64,000 bases of DNA from Bacteroides nordii WAL 11050 = JCM 12987 (lineage in GTDB: Bacteria > Bacteroidota > Bacteroidia > Bacteroidales > Bacteroidaceae), in contig BAJA01000009.1 in the NCBI GenBank assembly GCA_000613465.1, positions 1 to 64,000 on the forward strand, in the 5' to 3' direction. The translations under genes and the position numbers were made by a program. A model generated the notes under the pieces. It made no database searches. It was not told the DNA's origin and saw only the letters and a list, made by a program, of their open reading frames with translations. Positions within the stretch are counted from its first letter, which is position 1. Every line of letters begins with the position of its first letter. Shown in pieces: positions 1 to 9,828 of this stretch.

Positions 1-346
1 ATTAAATCTCAAGTTCATAATGTTGGTAGATGTTAATTACAATATTCAGTGAAAATTTACGAGGCTTTTGTGATTCTATGTAAACTCTTATGGATATTCA
101 TACCGTTTGTCGTAGAGGAAAGAGACGTTTCTCTACGACAAATAGGGTGAAACCCGTAGAGAAACGAAGCGTTCCTCTATGAGGAAAAAAGTTTATTCAA
201 TGTGTTGATATACAGTGTTTTATGGAGAGGCTTAATTGTAGTGTTTTTTGGGGGGTAAGAGTTGCTTTTAGATTTCTCAGCTTATTCACTGTTTTTTATG
301 TTTACAAACTGTAATGTGCTATTTATTTGGATATTCATTGTGAGAA
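1..346. other. Intergenic region without a gene
   Basis: No convincing coding region is present. The stretch is AT-rich and holds two adjacent hairpins at about 106-181, described separately. It lies downstream of the reverse-strand gene ending at 347, so the hairpins may act in ending or protecting that transcript, but no clean U-tract follows them on that strand. Confidence 0.6.
106..181. repeat. Two tandem hairpins of a CGTAGAG...CTCTACG repeat
   Basis: The first hairpin has a perfect 12-bp stem (106-117 with 131-142, TTTGTCGTAGAG and its complement) and a 13-nt loop. The second (155-181) has an imperfect stem built from the same CGTAGAGAAACG core. Two copies of one palindromic unit side by side suggest a dispersed intergenic repeat rather than a single terminator. 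Family membership is inferred from the sequence alone. Confidence 0.6.
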
Positions 347-1122
347 CTAATGTTTGCTATAGTTATCCTGATAGTAACGTTTATCTGTCTCTATGTAGCA
401 GGTAGTATCAATACCAGCCTGAAGCAAGTGTTCTGTAATTTCTTTCAGTTTTCTACGCGGAACCCTTCCTATATAATACAGATAATAGTTATAGTCCTGG
501 TCCAATACCTCCATATTGTAGGTAAAGGTCCGTTCACGGGCATAGTCAAAGTTTACTTTCCGCAGGCTACTATAAGGAAAAGTCACGGTTCGCCCGATGC
601 TATGTACGTAAGGCTATCATTATCAAGAGTCAGATATCCAAAGCGGGTGAGCAATGCATACAACAGAAAAGTACTGAGGATAAGGGAGAGTATTCCCGGA
701 ATAATTCCCCATAATATGCCTGACACAATCATCTTGCATCCTAATATTGCAAATACGATAAATAAAGGAGCAAAATAAAGGAGGTACAATGACGAACGGC
801 GGTATTTCTTTTCCGGGATGGTTATCCCTGCTTCTCTTTTTCCTGGTTTATAGTTCTCGAAAGGTATTTCCCGGGATAACAAATAGTGGATAACGGCTGT
901 TGGATGGCGATATAAAGGAAGGTAGATCGCTTTTGTTGTACCTTTATTCAAATGTAAAGTGAGTACTCCGGCGCCATATTTGTCTTTTGATATCAGGTTA
1001 CTTTTACGTGGCATCTGATAATATCGTTTCATAAAACTAAAACTCCCGATATCGTGAAACCCTATACCGTTACGTTGCAACAGCTTTTCGGCCTGTTTTT
1101 GTTCCTTTGATGTCATTTTCAT
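347..1122 (-). CDS. PH-domain-like two-TM membrane protein, frameshifted
   Basis: This is one gene of about 258 codons read as two overlapping frames (583-1122 and 347-586). The ATG at 1122 overlaps the TGA of the upstream HD-domain gene by 4 bp (ATGA), which fixes the start and implies translational coupling. The first half has a soluble domain of about 100 residues, then two membrane segments (near LLYFAPLFIVFAILG and GIIPGILSLILSTFLLYAL). The second half reads like a bacterial PH-type domain (TVTFPYSSLRKVNFDYARE). The frames join if one base is restored near 598-600, giving YIAIGRTVTFPYSS. The apparent second start is a GTG inside this stretch. Function is unknown. The break is probably a sequence error because identical defects occur in essential genes of this window. 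Confidence 0.6.
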
Positions 1123-3179
1123 TTTTTTAATTCCGGATAACTGATACGTGTGTGGTAAATTGTTTTCAATTTTTCTTTGAATACAGCTTTTACAGTTGCG
1201 ATATCCTTGAAAGTGATGGGGCATTCTTTGAAATATCCCTCCTCAATCTGAGAATCGATTATCTTTTCTACCAGGTTGCTGATACTTTCTTCCGTGTATT
1301 CGGGCAAACTGCGTGAAGCTGCCTCTACGGCGTCCGCCATCATCAGTATAGCAGTTTCTTTAGAGAAAGGGTTTGGACCCGGATAGGTGAACTTTTCATC
1401 ATCAGGTTCTTCATCGGGATGTTCGTTTTTCCAGGATATGTAGAAGAACTTTGTTTTACCTCGTCCGTGATGAGTGCTGATGAAATCTTTTATAACTTTC
1501 GGAAGATTATGTTTTTCTGCCAGCTTTAGTCCGTCTGTTACATGATTGATGACGACTTGTGCACTTTGTTCGTAATTCAGATTTTTGTGTGGGTTAATTC
1601 CTCCGGATTGATTCTCTGTGAAGAATGCCGGATTTTCCATTTTGCCGATGTCGTGATACAAGGCTCCGGTTCGTACTAACTGGCTTTTTGCTCCAATGCG
1701 GATGGCGGCCTCTGCGGCAAGATTGGCTACTTGCATAGAGTGCTGGAATGTACCGGGGACTGTTTCAGACATTTGGCGAAGCAGATCATTATTGATATTT
1801 GATAATTCCACCAGAGTTACATTGGAAGTGAATCCGAATGTCTTTTCCAGAAGGAACAATAATGGATAAGCAAATAATAGTAAAATGCCATTAATAATAA
1901 AATAGGTATACATTCTTACGTTTAACTTCGCGAGGTCATTTTCTGTTATCAGTTCAAATGCAAAGTAAACGGCTGCGTAAGTGAGTATTACTAAGACAGC
2001 AGTTCGAAACAGTTGAGACCTTTGTGAAAGTTCCCGCAAACTGAAGATAGCCACCAGACCTGCCGCCAGTTGTGTTAATATAAATTCATGAGGAAACCGC
2101 AACGCTATCGAACAAATCAATATTGTAATGACATGCGTCAGAAAAGCGGTTCGGGAATCGAGAAATACCCGTATGATAATGGGAAGCATGGCATATGGCA
2201 GGATATACACATTAAATATACTGTGCGTCACCATTAGTGCAGTGATTACGCTGTAGAATACAATTAATATAAATAGTAGGGATAAACTGCCTTTTCGTTG
2301 ATAGTAGTCTTTCCGGAAGAGCTCCAGATAAAGCATAAAGCAAAGAGTGAGAATACTGACAAAGAGTATTTGACCTGCCAGTATAAGTTGTTTCTGTCCC
2401 AATGATTCACTTCGTTTAATCGACTCTTTTCGGAGAGATTCTAAGATACTGTATGTTTTCGGACTGACTATTTCACCACGGTCAATGATTTTTTGTCCGC
2501 TCACTACCACTCCACTGGTCCATGAATAGTTGTCCAGGATGTCTTCTTTTACCGTTTGTGTGCGTTTTTGGTCATAAGTCAGGTTAGGGGATATGTATTC
2601 GTTGAGAGCACATTGACGCAAAATGTCCCTGTTGTAATGAGCTGTATCTGCAGAAAGCAGATGTTCGTATGCTTCTTTTAAAGTATAGATATTGGCGGTA
2701 AGTTGTGATTCGGCCATTTTATCATCTATCTTCATAATGGCTGTCGTACTGTCTTTATCCAGTTTTTGAGCATCTTCTGTCGAAACAATGCCGGCAGCAT
2801 AAATATCTTTCAACGTTCGTTCGATGTAACGGATATAATCATAGGAAGGCAGAATTCCTTTAAGATGATTCTGATAATTCTCCTTTAACTTGATGAGTGC
2901 ATCTTTTTCTACATCCTTATTTGATTGATAATAAGGCTGAAAGGAAGCAAGCAGACTATCCTGCTCCCGTTTTACTACTGCATCATCTTTATAAATAGGA
3001 AAGCCGAATGTAGCTATCAGTTGCCCGTATCTCCAAGGTTTGTTAGTGTCAAACTGATAGTTGAATTTGTTATCGCGGGGTAGGAAGTATACAATAACTG
3101 CTACCGTAGCTACAAATATCAGTGCTTTGTATAACAAATCTCTGTAAGAGAAGCTGTTTTTTTTCTTGAGATGATTCAT
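1119..3179 (-). CDS. 7TM-HD family membrane phosphodiesterase (PgpH-like)
   Basis: The product is about 686 residues. It has an N-terminal membrane helix (about residues 15-35), a long extracytoplasmic region, a block of roughly seven hydrophobic helices in the middle, and a C-terminal HD domain over the last 240 residues. HD-domain metal ligands are visible in ALYHDIGKMENPAFF and in the STHHGRG stretch. Family members such as PgpH degrade cyclic di-AMP; that activity here is inferred from architecture. I prefer the ATG at 3179 (MNHLKKKNS) over the upstream start at 3218, which adds an unlikely hydrophobic leader and sits in the intergenic region shared with gltX. Its TGA overlaps the next gene by 4 bp, so the two form an operon. 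It is divergent from gltX. Confidence 0.82.
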   Translation of the reverse strand: MNHLKKKNSFSYRDLLYKALIFVATVAVIVYFLPRDNKFNYQFDTNKPWRYGQLIATFGFPIYKDDAVVKREQDSLLASFQPYYQSNKDVEKDALIKLKENYQNHLKGILPSYDYIRYIERTLKDIYAAGIVSTEDAQKLDKDSTTAIMKIDDKMAESQLTANIYTLKEAYEHLLSADTAHYNRDILRQCALNEYISPNLTYDQKRTQTVKEDILDNYSWTSGVVVSGQKIIDRGEIVSPKTYSILESLRKESIKRSESLGQKQLILAGQILFVSILTLCFMLYLELFRKDYYQRKGSLSLLFILIVFYSVITALMVTHSIFNVYILPYAMLPIIIRVFLDSRTAFLTHVITILICSIALRFPHEFILTQLAAGLVAIFSLRELSQRSQLFRTAVLVILTYAAVYFAFELITENDLAKLNVRMYTYFIINGILLLFAYPLLFLLEKTFGFTSNVTLVELSNINNDLLRQMSETVPGTFQHSMQVANLAAEAAIRIGAKSQLVRTGALYHDIGKMENPAFFTENQSGGINPHKNLNYEQSAQVVINHVTDGLKLAEKHNLPKVIKDFISTHHGRGKTKFFYISWKNEHPDEEPDDEKFTYPGPNPFSKETAILMMADAVEAASRSLPEYTEESISNLVEKIIDSQIEEGYFKECPITFKDIATVKAVFKEKLKTIYHTRISYPELKK

Positions 3180-3237
3180 ATCCTCTGAATTTTTTGCGAA
3201 AAGTACAAAAAAAAACAATCGTGTGGAAAAAAAAGTT

Positions 3238-3245
3238 TAATTTTG
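3238..3245 (+). promoter_or_regulatory. Candidate -7 element for gltX
   Basis: TAATTTTG matches the Bacteroides -7 consensus TAnnTTTG and lies 28 bp before the gltX ATG. I see no good -33 TTTG at 19-21 bp upstream, so only the -7 box supports it. Confidence 0.5.
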
Positions 3246-3273
3246 CCACGATTTACCTATACTAACGCAAATT

Positions 3274-4791
3274 ATGGCAGAAAGAAAAGTAAGAGTTCGC
3301 TTTGCTCCGAGTCCTACGGGAGCATTGCACATCGGTGGTGTGCGTACAGCTTTGTATAATTATCTCTTTGCTCGTCAGCATGGAGGGGATATGATTTTCC
3401 GCATTGAAGATACTGATTCAAACCGTTTTGTACCCGGTGCGGAAGAATATATCCTTGAGTCTTTCAAATGGCTTGGAATTCATTTTGATGAAGGAGTCAG
3501 TTTTGGAGGAGAGCATGGACCATACCGTCAATCTGAACGCCGCGAAATATACAAGAAGTATGTAAAAATATTGCTGGACAATGGCAAGGCCTATATTGCT
3601 TTTGATACTCCCGAAGAGTTGGATGCTAAGCGTGCTGAAATAGCAAATTTTCAGTATGATGCTTCTACACGGGGTATGATGCGTAATTCACTGACTCTTT
3701 CAAAAGATGAAGTCGATGCGTTGATTGCTGAAGGCAAACAATATGTGGTTCGTTTTAAAATAGAACCCAATGAGGATGTACATGTCAATGATCTCATTCG
3801 GGGGGAAGTGATTATTAATTCATCTATTCTGGATGATAAAGTACTTTATAAATCGGCCGATGAACTTCCCACTTATCATCTGGCAAACATTGTGGACGAC
3901 CATTTGATGGAAGTTTCTCATGTGATCCGTGGTGAAGAATGGTTGCCTTCTGCACCTTTGCACGTATTGCTATACCTTGCTTTTGGATGGGAAGATACAA
4001 TGCCTGCATTTGCTCACCTGCCTTTGTTGCTTAAACCTGAAGGTAATGGTAAATTGAGTAAACGCGATGGTGACCGTCTTGGTTTTCCGGTATTTCCACT
4101 CGAATGGCACGACCCAAAGACGGGTGAGGCGTCATCAGGTTATCGTGAAGCCGGTTATCTGCCTGAGGCAGTGATTAATTTCCTTGCTTTGTTGGGATGG
4201 AATCCGGGTAATGATCAGGAAGTGATGTCTATGGATGAACTAATCCGGCTTTTTGATTTGCATCGTTGCAGTAAGTCGGGTGCTAAATTTGACTATAAAA
4301 AAGGCATCTGGTTCAACCATCAGTATATTCAACAGAAATCCAATGAGGAAATAGCCGGACTCTTTATTCCTATCCTGAAAGAGCATGGTGTGGAAGCTCC
4401 TTTTGAAAAGGTGGTGACTGTGGTAGGTATGATGAAAGACCGTGTAAGTTTTGTTCGTGAGTTATGGGATGTTTGCAGCTTTTTCTTTGTTGCACCTGCG
4501 GAATATGACGAAAAGACGGTGAAAAAACGCTGGAAGGAAGATTCTGCTAAGTGCATGACCGAGTTGGCAGAAGTGCTGGCTGGCATTGATGATTTCAGCA
4601 TTGAAGGACAAGAGAAAATTGTGATGGACTGGATTGCGGAAAAGGAGTATCATACCGGCAATATTATGAATGCATTCCGTCTGACATTGGTTGGAGAAGG
4701 CAAAGGCCCGCATATGTTCGATATTTCCTGGGTATTGGGTAAGGAAGAAACAGTGGCTCGTATGAAGCGTGCCGTAGAGGTTCTGAAGTAA
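3274..4791 (+). CDS. gltX: Glutamate-tRNA ligase
   Basis: This 505-residue class I aminoacyl-tRNA synthetase charges tRNA-Glu in the cytoplasm. The Rossmann signature HIGG is at residues 19-22 (within [17 protein letters not shown]) and the KMSKS-type loop is KLSKR at 260-264. Length matches the family. The start is the first ATG after a TAnnTTTG box. The gene is followed 17 bp later by waaA on the same strand, so the two are probably co-transcribed. In organisms without GlnRS this enzyme may be non-discriminating; nothing here decides that. Confidence 0.97.
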   Translation: MAERKVRVRFAPSPTGALHIGGVRTALYNYLFARQHGGDMIFRIEDTDSNRFVPGAEEYILESFKWLGIHFDEGVSFGGEHGPYRQSERREIYKKYVKILLDNGKAYIAFDTPEELDAKRAEIANFQYDASTRGMMRNSLTLSKDEVDALIAEGKQYVVRFKIEPNEDVHVNDLIRGEVIINSSILDDKVLYKSADELPTYHLANIVDDHLMEVSHVIRGEEWLPSAPLHVLLYLAFGWEDTMPAFAHLPLLLKPEGNGKLSKRDGDRLGFPVFPLEWHDPKTGEASSGYREAGYLPEAVINFLALLGWNPGNDQEVMSMDELIRLFDLHRCSKSGAKFDYKKGIWFNHQYIQQKSNEEIAGLFIPILKEHGVEAPFEKVVTVVGMMKDRVSFVRELWDVCSFFFVAPAEYDEKTVKKRWKEDSAKCMTELAEVLAGIDDFSIEGQEKIVMDWIAEKEYHTGNIMNAFRLTLVGEGKGPHMFDISWVLGKEETVARMKRAVEVLK

Positions 4792-4808
4792 TACAATACA
4801 TACACGAT

Positions 4809-6029
4809 ATGCTCTACGATCTGGCAATAGTCATTTACGACATTGTAGTCCATCTGGCCGCTCCATTTAGTCGGAAACCCCGAAAAATGATGAAAGGCCA
4901 TTGGGTGGTGTATGAACTTCTCCGTCAGCAGGTGGAGAAGGATGCCCGTTATATATGGTTTCATGCTGCATCTTTAGGTGAGTTTGAACAGGGACGGCCT
5001 CTTATTGAAAAAATCAGGGAAAAATATCCGGATTATAAGATACTTCTTACCTTTTTTTCTCCTTCGGGATATGAAGTACGTAAGAACTATCGCGGAGCGG
5101 ATATTGTTTGCTATTTACCATTCGATAAACCTCGTAATGTGAAGAAGTTCCTGGATATTGTGAATCCTTGTATGGCATTTTTCATAAAATATGAATTCTG
5201 GAAGAACTATCTGGATGAAATGCATAAACGCCGTATTCCGATATATAGTGTTTCTTCTATTTTTCGTAGGGATCAGATATTTTTTAAATGGTATGGTGGA
5301 ACGTATCGTGATGTACTGAAAGATTTCGATCATCTGTTTGTGCAGAATGAAACCTCGAAACGGTATTTGTCAAAGATCGGTATTACACGTGTGACAGTAG
5401 TAGGTGATACTCGCTTTGACCGTGTGTTGCAAATACGTGAAGAGGCAAAAGATTTGCCATTGGTCAAGATGTTTAAGGGGCAGTCGTTGACTTTTGTCGC
5501 CGGAAGTTCCTGGGGACCTGATGAAGATCTGTTTCTGGAATATTTCAATACTCATCCGGAAATGAAACTTATTATTGCTCCGCATGTTATTGATGAAAAT
5601 CATTTGGTAGAAATTATCAGTAAATTGAAACGGCCATATGTGCGCTATACCCGTGCTGACGAAAAAAATGTGTTGAAAGCGGACTGCCTGTTAATAGACT
5701 GCTATGGATTGTTATCGTCTATTTATCGTTATGGAGAGATTGCTTATATCGGAGGTGGTTTTGGAGTAGGTATCCATAATACACTGGAAGCTGCTGTTTA
5801 TGGTATTCCCGTCATATTTGGTCCTAGGTATCAGAAGTTTATGGAGGCTATGCAATTATTGGAAGCAAAAGGCGCCTATTCTATCAAGGATTATGAAGAG
5901 TTGAAAACTTTGTTGGATAAGATGTTTTCTGATGAGGTTTTTCTGCGCGAGACCGGAGCCAATGCCGGATATTACGTTACAAGTAATGCCGGGGCAACCG
6001 ACCGGATACTACATATGATTAACTTTTAG
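4809..6029 (+). CDS. waaA: 3-deoxy-D-manno-octulosonic acid (Kdo) transferase
   Basis: The product (406 residues) transfers Kdo to lipid A precursor at the inner membrane, a step in lipopolysaccharide core synthesis. It has a hydrophobic N-terminal anchor (about residues 3-20), the ASLGEFEQGRPLIEKI stretch typical of the acceptor-side domain, and the donor-side glycosyltransferase motif GGGFGVGIHNTLEAA followed by PVIFGP. VVGDTRFDRV is also typical of KdtA proteins. It lies 17 bp after gltX and is closed by a bidirectional terminator near 6120-6160. Confidence 0.93.
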   Translation: MLYDLAIVIYDIVVHLAAPFSRKPRKMMKGHWVVYELLRQQVEKDARYIWFHAASLGEFEQGRPLIEKIREKYPDYKILLTFFSPSGYEVRKNYRGADIVCYLPFDKPRNVKKFLDIVNPCMAFFIKYEFWKNYLDEMHKRRIPIYSVSSIFRRDQIFFKWYGGTYRDVLKDFDHLFVQNETSKRYLSKIGITRVTVVGDTRFDRVLQIREEAKDLPLVKMFKGQSLTFVAGSSWGPDEDLFLEYFNTHPEMKLIIAPHVIDENHLVEIISKLKRPYVRYTRADEKNVLKADCLLIDCYGLLSSIYRYGEIAYIGGGFGVGIHNTLEAAVYGIPVIFGPRYQKFMEAMQLLEAKGAYSIKDYEELKTLLDKMFSDEVFLRETGANAGYYVTSNAGATDRILHMINF

Positions 6030-6032
6030 TAG

Positions 6033-6102
6033 GAGCTTGCTTAAATTTTGCTCAAAACGAACTGAGTAAAAACTTTTGTGAGGAAAGTTTAAAACAGGTT
6101 TT
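6033..6102. repeat. Possible degenerate MITE relic
   Basis: The left end, GAGCTTGCTTAAATTTTGCTC, closely matches the left end of the MITE at 50591, and the right end (GTTTAAAACAGGTTTT) resembles its right inverted repeat. Only about 70 bp separate the ends, so this would be an internally deleted copy between waaA and its terminator. Weak because the right end is imperfect. Confidence 0.35.
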
Positions 6103-6114
6103 AAGTTGGTATAT

Positions 6115-6161
6115 AAAAAAAAGTGAGAGATAACTTTTTACGGGTTATCTCTCACTTTTTT
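6115..6161. terminator. Bidirectional intrinsic terminator
   Basis: A perfect 12-bp stem (6123-6134, GTGAGAGATAAC, with 6144-6155) has an A-run on its left and a T-run on its right. It can therefore end transcription both of waaA on the forward strand and of the convergent gene at 6160-6681 on the reverse strand. Confidence 0.88.
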
Positions 6162-6681
6162 ATTCTTTTTCCTTATACCAGGAAGAGTACATCAGGTAGT
6201 TGTGAGCTATTTTTTGATTTAGCTCTTTTGCTTGCTCCGGATCTACCTTTTTTATAAACTTGGCAGGTACACCTCCCCATATACTCCCGGGTTCAATAAT
6301 GGTATTGCTTAATACTAATGAACCTGCTGCTACGATGGCACCTTCACCAATTACAGTGTGATCGAGTAGGGTAGAGCCCATTCCTATTAAGGCATAGTCT
6401 TTTACGGTGGCTCCGTGAATTGTTACATTGTGGCCTACTGAAACATGATCACCAATTTCGATGGTTGATTTTTCATATAAGGTGTGTAGTACACTTCCAT
6501 CCTGTATGTTCACTCCGTTACCTATACGGATAGAATTTACATCACCGCGCAACACGGTACTGAACCATATACTACAGTCACGTCCCATTTTTACGTCGCC
6601 GATGATCACAGCATTATCAGCGAGAAAGCAGTTCTCGCCTATTTCAGGGATAAATCCTCTAACTGATTTTATTAAAGCCAT
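6160..6681 (-). CDS. Gamma-carbonic-anhydrase-like hexapeptide-repeat protein
   Basis: The 173-residue protein is built almost entirely of left-handed beta-helix hexapeptide repeats (ADNAVIIGDVKMGRDCSIWF and following), as in the YrdA/PaaY/gamma-CA group. Putative zinc-binding histidines are visible in VLHTLYE, SVGHNVTIHGA, and the conserved RGD segment is present (VLRGDVNSIRIG). Members bind a metal at trimer interfaces; carbonic anhydrase activity is often unproven, so I give a family call only. It lies 15 bp after the aminopeptidase gene on the reverse strand and probably shares its transcript. Confidence 0.88.
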   Translation of the reverse strand: MALIKSVRGFIPEIGENCFLADNAVIIGDVKMGRDCSIWFSTVLRGDVNSIRIGNGVNIQDGSVLHTLYEKSTIEIGDHVSVGHNVTIHGATVKDYALIGMGSTLLDHTVIGEGAIVAAGSLVLSNTIIEPGSIWGGVPAKFIKKVDPEQAKELNQKIAHNYLMYSSWYKEKE

Positions 6682-6696
6682 ATTTCTCTATAATTA

Positions 6697-8478
6697 TTAA
6701 ATTGCTGCTGTTGCTTCCTGTAACCATTTCTTTTCTTCCTCGTTTAAATCCGGTGATAGTTTTTCGTACACTTTTTGATGATATGTATTCAGCCATGACA
6801 CCTCTTCGGTGGTTAGCATCTCTTTGATGATTCCCTTTTTGCAAATAGGGCAGAGGGTGATTGTTTCAAATTCCAGATAATCGCCAAACATTCCTTCGCC
6901 TGCCTTGCGTACCAGTGTCAGATTCTCTGTGCGGATACCATGGCTTCCGGCTTTGTATACTCCCGGTTCGTTGGATGTCACCATGCCGGGCTGGAGAATA
7001 ACAGGGTTTTCATTCATACGAATACTTTGTGGTCCTTCGTGTACACTGAGGAAGTGACCTACACCATGGCCGGTACCGTGCAGAAAGTTCATTTTATGTT
7101 GCCATATCGGCATTCGTGCCAAGACGTCCAGTTGGGCTCCGCGGGTTCCTGTAGGAAACTTAGCCATGGCGAGTGCTATGTGCCCTTTGAGTATCAATGT
7201 ATAATCAATCTTCTCTTCCTCGGTCAACTCGCCTAAGGCAATGGTACGGGTAATATCTGTTGTGCCATCTAGATACTGTGCACCCGAATCCAAAAGTAAA
7301 AAGCCTTTCGGAAGTAAGGTTGCATCTGTCTCTAAGGTAGCTGAGTAATGTACGATTGCTCCGTGTTCTTTGTACCCGGCAATGGTGTCAAAACTTTCAC
7401 CCATGTAAAGCGCTTGGGCAGCACGGTATTCATGTAGCTTTTTATCTATAGTGAGTTCTGTTTCCAATCCTGAAGGTACTACCTCCTCCAACCATTTAAG
7501 GAAACGTACCAATGCCACTCCATCTCGTTGCATTGCAGCATGAATTCCGGCAATCTCCTGTTCGTTGCGGACTGCTTTTAGTAATGTTATGGGCGATTCT
7601 CCATAAATGATATTGCAAGCTGGATTTATTGCCGAATAGATGGCATAATTCGTTTTGGACGGATTAAGTAACAAGCTTTTTATGTTCAATTTTCTCAGAT
7701 AATTCTCAACTTCATCATAAGGTTGTATGTTTATCTGTTGCGCTTTCAGGTAATTTCCTACCTCTTCGGTTATTTTTTCTGATGAGATGAAATAAGTTAT
7801 ATTGTTTTGTGTAATCAGTAAATAGCTGATGACTACCGGATTGCAATGTACATCACTTCCTCTGAGGTTTAGAGTCCAGGCTATTTCGTCCAGGCTTGAA
7901 AGGAATAAACCATCTGTTCCCTGCATTTTTAATTTTGTACGGATTGCCTCAATTTTTTCCTGACAACTTTTTCCTGCATATTTGAGTTCGTATATGAAAG
8001 CAGGTGTATTGGGCATGCCTGGGCGTTCTTTCCATATTTCTACTGATAGATCACCACAGATTTCCAAATGAATGTTTTCGGCTTCGAGCTTTCTTCTCAT
8101 TTGTTCTACCTGCTCCACTGAAAACATTTTTCCATCGATACCTATCGTCTCTCCAGGTTTGATATTTTGGCATAAAAAATCTGTAATTGTGGGCGTTTCC
8201 GGCAACATCTCTTTATATAAAGTAATGTCTGTACCTTCCAATTGTTGGGCAGCCTGCAAAAAATATCGGGAGTCTGTCCATAATCCGGCTTTATCATCCA
8301 GTATAACTACTGTTCCGGCTGAACCGGTGAAACCTGAAATCCATTCACGTATTTTCCAGTGCGGAGCTACATATTCACTGAGATGCGGATCGGTACTTGG
8401 GATAATGAAGGCACTAATTGATTTGCTTTTGAGGATCAATCGCAGTGCTTGTATGCGTTCGTTAATCGTTTGCTTCAT
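6697..8478 (-). CDS. Xaa-Pro aminopeptidase (M24, aminopeptidase P family)
   Basis: The 593-residue protein has creatinase-type N-terminal domains (about residues 5-310, starting near SAFIIPSTDPHLSEYV) and a C-terminal M24 pita-bread peptidase domain. Metal ligands are visible in LLLDSGAQYLDGTTDITRT (two Asp), GTGHGVGHFLSVHEGP (His), SNEPGVY (Glu) and LEFETITLCP (Glu). It should remove N-terminal residues preceding proline. The frame stays open to 8652, but MKQTINERIQ at 8478 is the natural start; residues upstream overlap the promoter region and match nothing. First gene of a two-gene reverse operon. Confidence 0.93.
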   Translation of the reverse strand: MKQTINERIQALRLILKSKSISAFIIPSTDPHLSEYVAPHWKIREWISGFTGSAGTVVILDDKAGLWTDSRYFLQAAQQLEGTDITLYKEMLPETPTITDFLCQNIKPGETIGIDGKMFSVEQVEQMRRKLEAENIHLEICGDLSVEIWKERPGMPNTPAFIYELKYAGKSCQEKIEAIRTKLKMQGTDGLFLSSLDEIAWTLNLRGSDVHCNPVVISYLLITQNNITYFISSEKITEEVGNYLKAQQINIQPYDEVENYLRKLNIKSLLLNPSKTNYAIYSAINPACNIIYGESPITLLKAVRNEQEIAGIHAAMQRDGVALVRFLKWLEEVVPSGLETELTIDKKLHEYRAAQALYMGESFDTIAGYKEHGAIVHYSATLETDATLLPKGFLLLDSGAQYLDGTTDITRTIALGELTEEEKIDYTLILKGHIALAMAKFPTGTRGAQLDVLARMPIWQHKMNFLHGTGHGVGHFLSVHEGPQSIRMNENPVILQPGMVTSNEPGVYKAGSHGIRTENLTLVRKAGEGMFGDYLEFETITLCPICKKGIIKEMLTTEEVSWLNTYHQKVYEKLSPDLNEEEKKWLQEATAAI

Positions 8479-8505
8479 ATTAATATAGGTATTATAAGTT
8501 TCCCC

Positions 8506-8513
8506 CAAAGGTA
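8506..8513 (-). promoter_or_regulatory. Candidate -7 element for the aminopeptidase operon
   Basis: On the reverse strand the sequence reads TACCTTTG, a match to TAnnTTTG, 27 bp before the ATG at 8478. No clear -33 element is seen. Confidence 0.45.
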
Positions 8514-8583
8514 CTATTTTTCTTCGGAAATAGCTTGTAAGGTGATGCATATGCACCGATTTTGAGAAATAATTGCCGAAAGT

Positions 8584-8614
8584 TTTGTGAATAAAGAAAG
8601 TATGTGTAATTTTG
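8584..8614 (+). promoter_or_regulatory. Promoter of the rpsU-xerC-hpf operon
   Basis: TTTG (8584-8587), a 19-bp spacer and TAATTTTG (8607-8614) match the Bacteroides primary sigma consensus at both boxes. It lies about 54 bp before the rpsU ATG. Confidence 0.85.
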
Positions 8615-8667
8615 CGGCGCAATTTGACTGCGGAAATTTTAAACCATAACATATTAATAGTAATAAA

Positions 8668-8859
8668 ATGATTGTAGTACCTGTAAAAGAAGGCGAAAAC
8701 ATTGAAAAAGCGCTGAAGAAGTTTAAGAGAAAATTTGAAAAAACCGGTATCGTTAAAGAATTAAGAAGCAGACAGCAGTTTGATAAACCTTCTGTGACTA
8801 AAAGACTTAAGAAAGAACGTGCCGTTTATGTTCAGCAACTTCAGCAAGTAGAAGATTAA
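8668..8859 (+). CDS. rpsU: 30S ribosomal protein S21
   Basis: A 63-residue basic protein beginning MIVVPVKEGENIEKALKKF, the typical S21 start, with the RSRQQFDKPS segment. S21 binds the 30S platform near the 3' end of 16S rRNA and helps initiation. It heads an operon with xerC and hpf behind a strong promoter. Confidence 0.96.
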   Translation: MIVVPVKEGENIEKALKKFKRKFEKTGIVKELRSRQQFDKPSVTKRLKKERAVYVQQLQQVED

Positions 8860-8932
8860 TAATTCGTAATTTCCTTTGAATTATTGATTTCTTTTCATAT
8901 ATTCGTTGCAAAATTATAGATGTAACGATGTT

Positions 8933-9814
8933 ATGTTGACAGACTCTTTTCTTGATTATCTCCGGTATGAGCGGAATTATTCTGAAAAAACCGTTTTAGC
9001 TTACGGTGAAGATATTTCTCAACTAAAGGAGTTCGCTCAGGATGAGATTGGAGAGTTTAATCCAATAGAAGTAAAACCTGAACTTATTCGTGAATGGATT
9101 GTTTCGTTGATGGATAAGGGGTATACTTCGACTTCTGTAAATCGTAAACTAAGTTCGCTCCGGTCGTTCTATAAATTCCTTTTAAAACGAGGTGAGGTAG
9201 TGGTGGATCCGTTACGAAAAATAACAGGTCCAAAAAACAAAAAGCCCCTTCCTTCTTTTTTGAAAGAGAACGAAATGGATAAATTATTGGATGAGACGGA
9301 TTTTGGTGAGGGATTTAAAGGATGTCGGGATCATTTGATTATTGAAATGTTTTATGCTACTGGCATGAGGCTTTCGGAATTGATTGGTCTTGATGATGTG
9401 GATGTGGATTTTTCAGCTTCTCTGTTGAAAGTGACGGGAAAGAGGAATAAACAGCGCCTGATTCCTTTTGGTGAAGAGCTGAAGGAAGAAATGCGTAAAT
9501 ATGTCGATGTACGAAACGGGCAGATTCAAAAAGTGTCTGATGCTTTTTTTGTAAAAGAGAATGGCGAACGGCTTTATAAAAATCTGGTCTATAATTTAGT
9601 GAAACGGAACCTATCAAAGGTGGTGACGCTTAAAAAGAGAAGTCCTCATGTGTTAAGGCATACATTTGCTACAACAATGCTGAATAATGAAGCGGAGTTG
9701 GGAGCTGTTAAAGAACTTCTTGGGCATAGTAGTTTGGCTACTACTGAAATTTATACGCACACTACTTTTGAGGAACTTAAAAAAGTGTATAAACAAGCTC
9801 ATCCACGAGCTTAA
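8933..9814 (+). CDS. xerC: Tyrosine recombinase XerC-like
   Basis: The 293-residue protein has the N-terminal SAM-like core-binding domain (about residues 1-85) and a C-terminal catalytic domain. All six catalytic residues can be placed: R146 (TGMRLSE), K170 (VTGKRNKQR), H239 and R242 (HVLRHTF), H265 (LLGHSS) and the nucleophile Y274 (TEIYTH). It probably resolves chromosome dimers at dif. I start at the ATG MLTDSFLDYL; a TTG at 8906 would add nine residues. The rpsU-xerC-hpf order suggests a vertically inherited housekeeping recombinase and not a phage or ICE integrase. Confidence 0.92.
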   Translation: MLTDSFLDYLRYERNYSEKTVLAYGEDISQLKEFAQDEIGEFNPIEVKPELIREWIVSLMDKGYTSTSVNRKLSSLRSFYKFLLKRGEVVVDPLRKITGPKNKKPLPSFLKENEMDKLLDETDFGEGFKGCRDHLIIEMFYATGMRLSELIGLDDVDVDFSASLLKVTGKRNKQRLIPFGEELKEEMRKYVDVRNGQIQKVSDAFFVKENGERLYKNLVYNLVKRNLSKVVTLKKRSPHVLRHTFATTMLNNEAELGAVKELLGHSSLATTEIYTHTTFEELKKVYKQAHPRA

Positions 9815-9828
9815 AAAAGGAGGTAAGT

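Noticed and set aside
350..778. Forward frame of 142 codons
   Set aside because: Lies antisense to the PH-like gene, whose two halves make a coherent protein after one base is restored.
8933..9814. Tyrosine recombinase as a sign of an integrative element
   Set aside because: It sits in the conserved rpsU-xerC-hpf operon with no att-like repeats or element genes nearby, so it is the housekeeping Xer enzyme.
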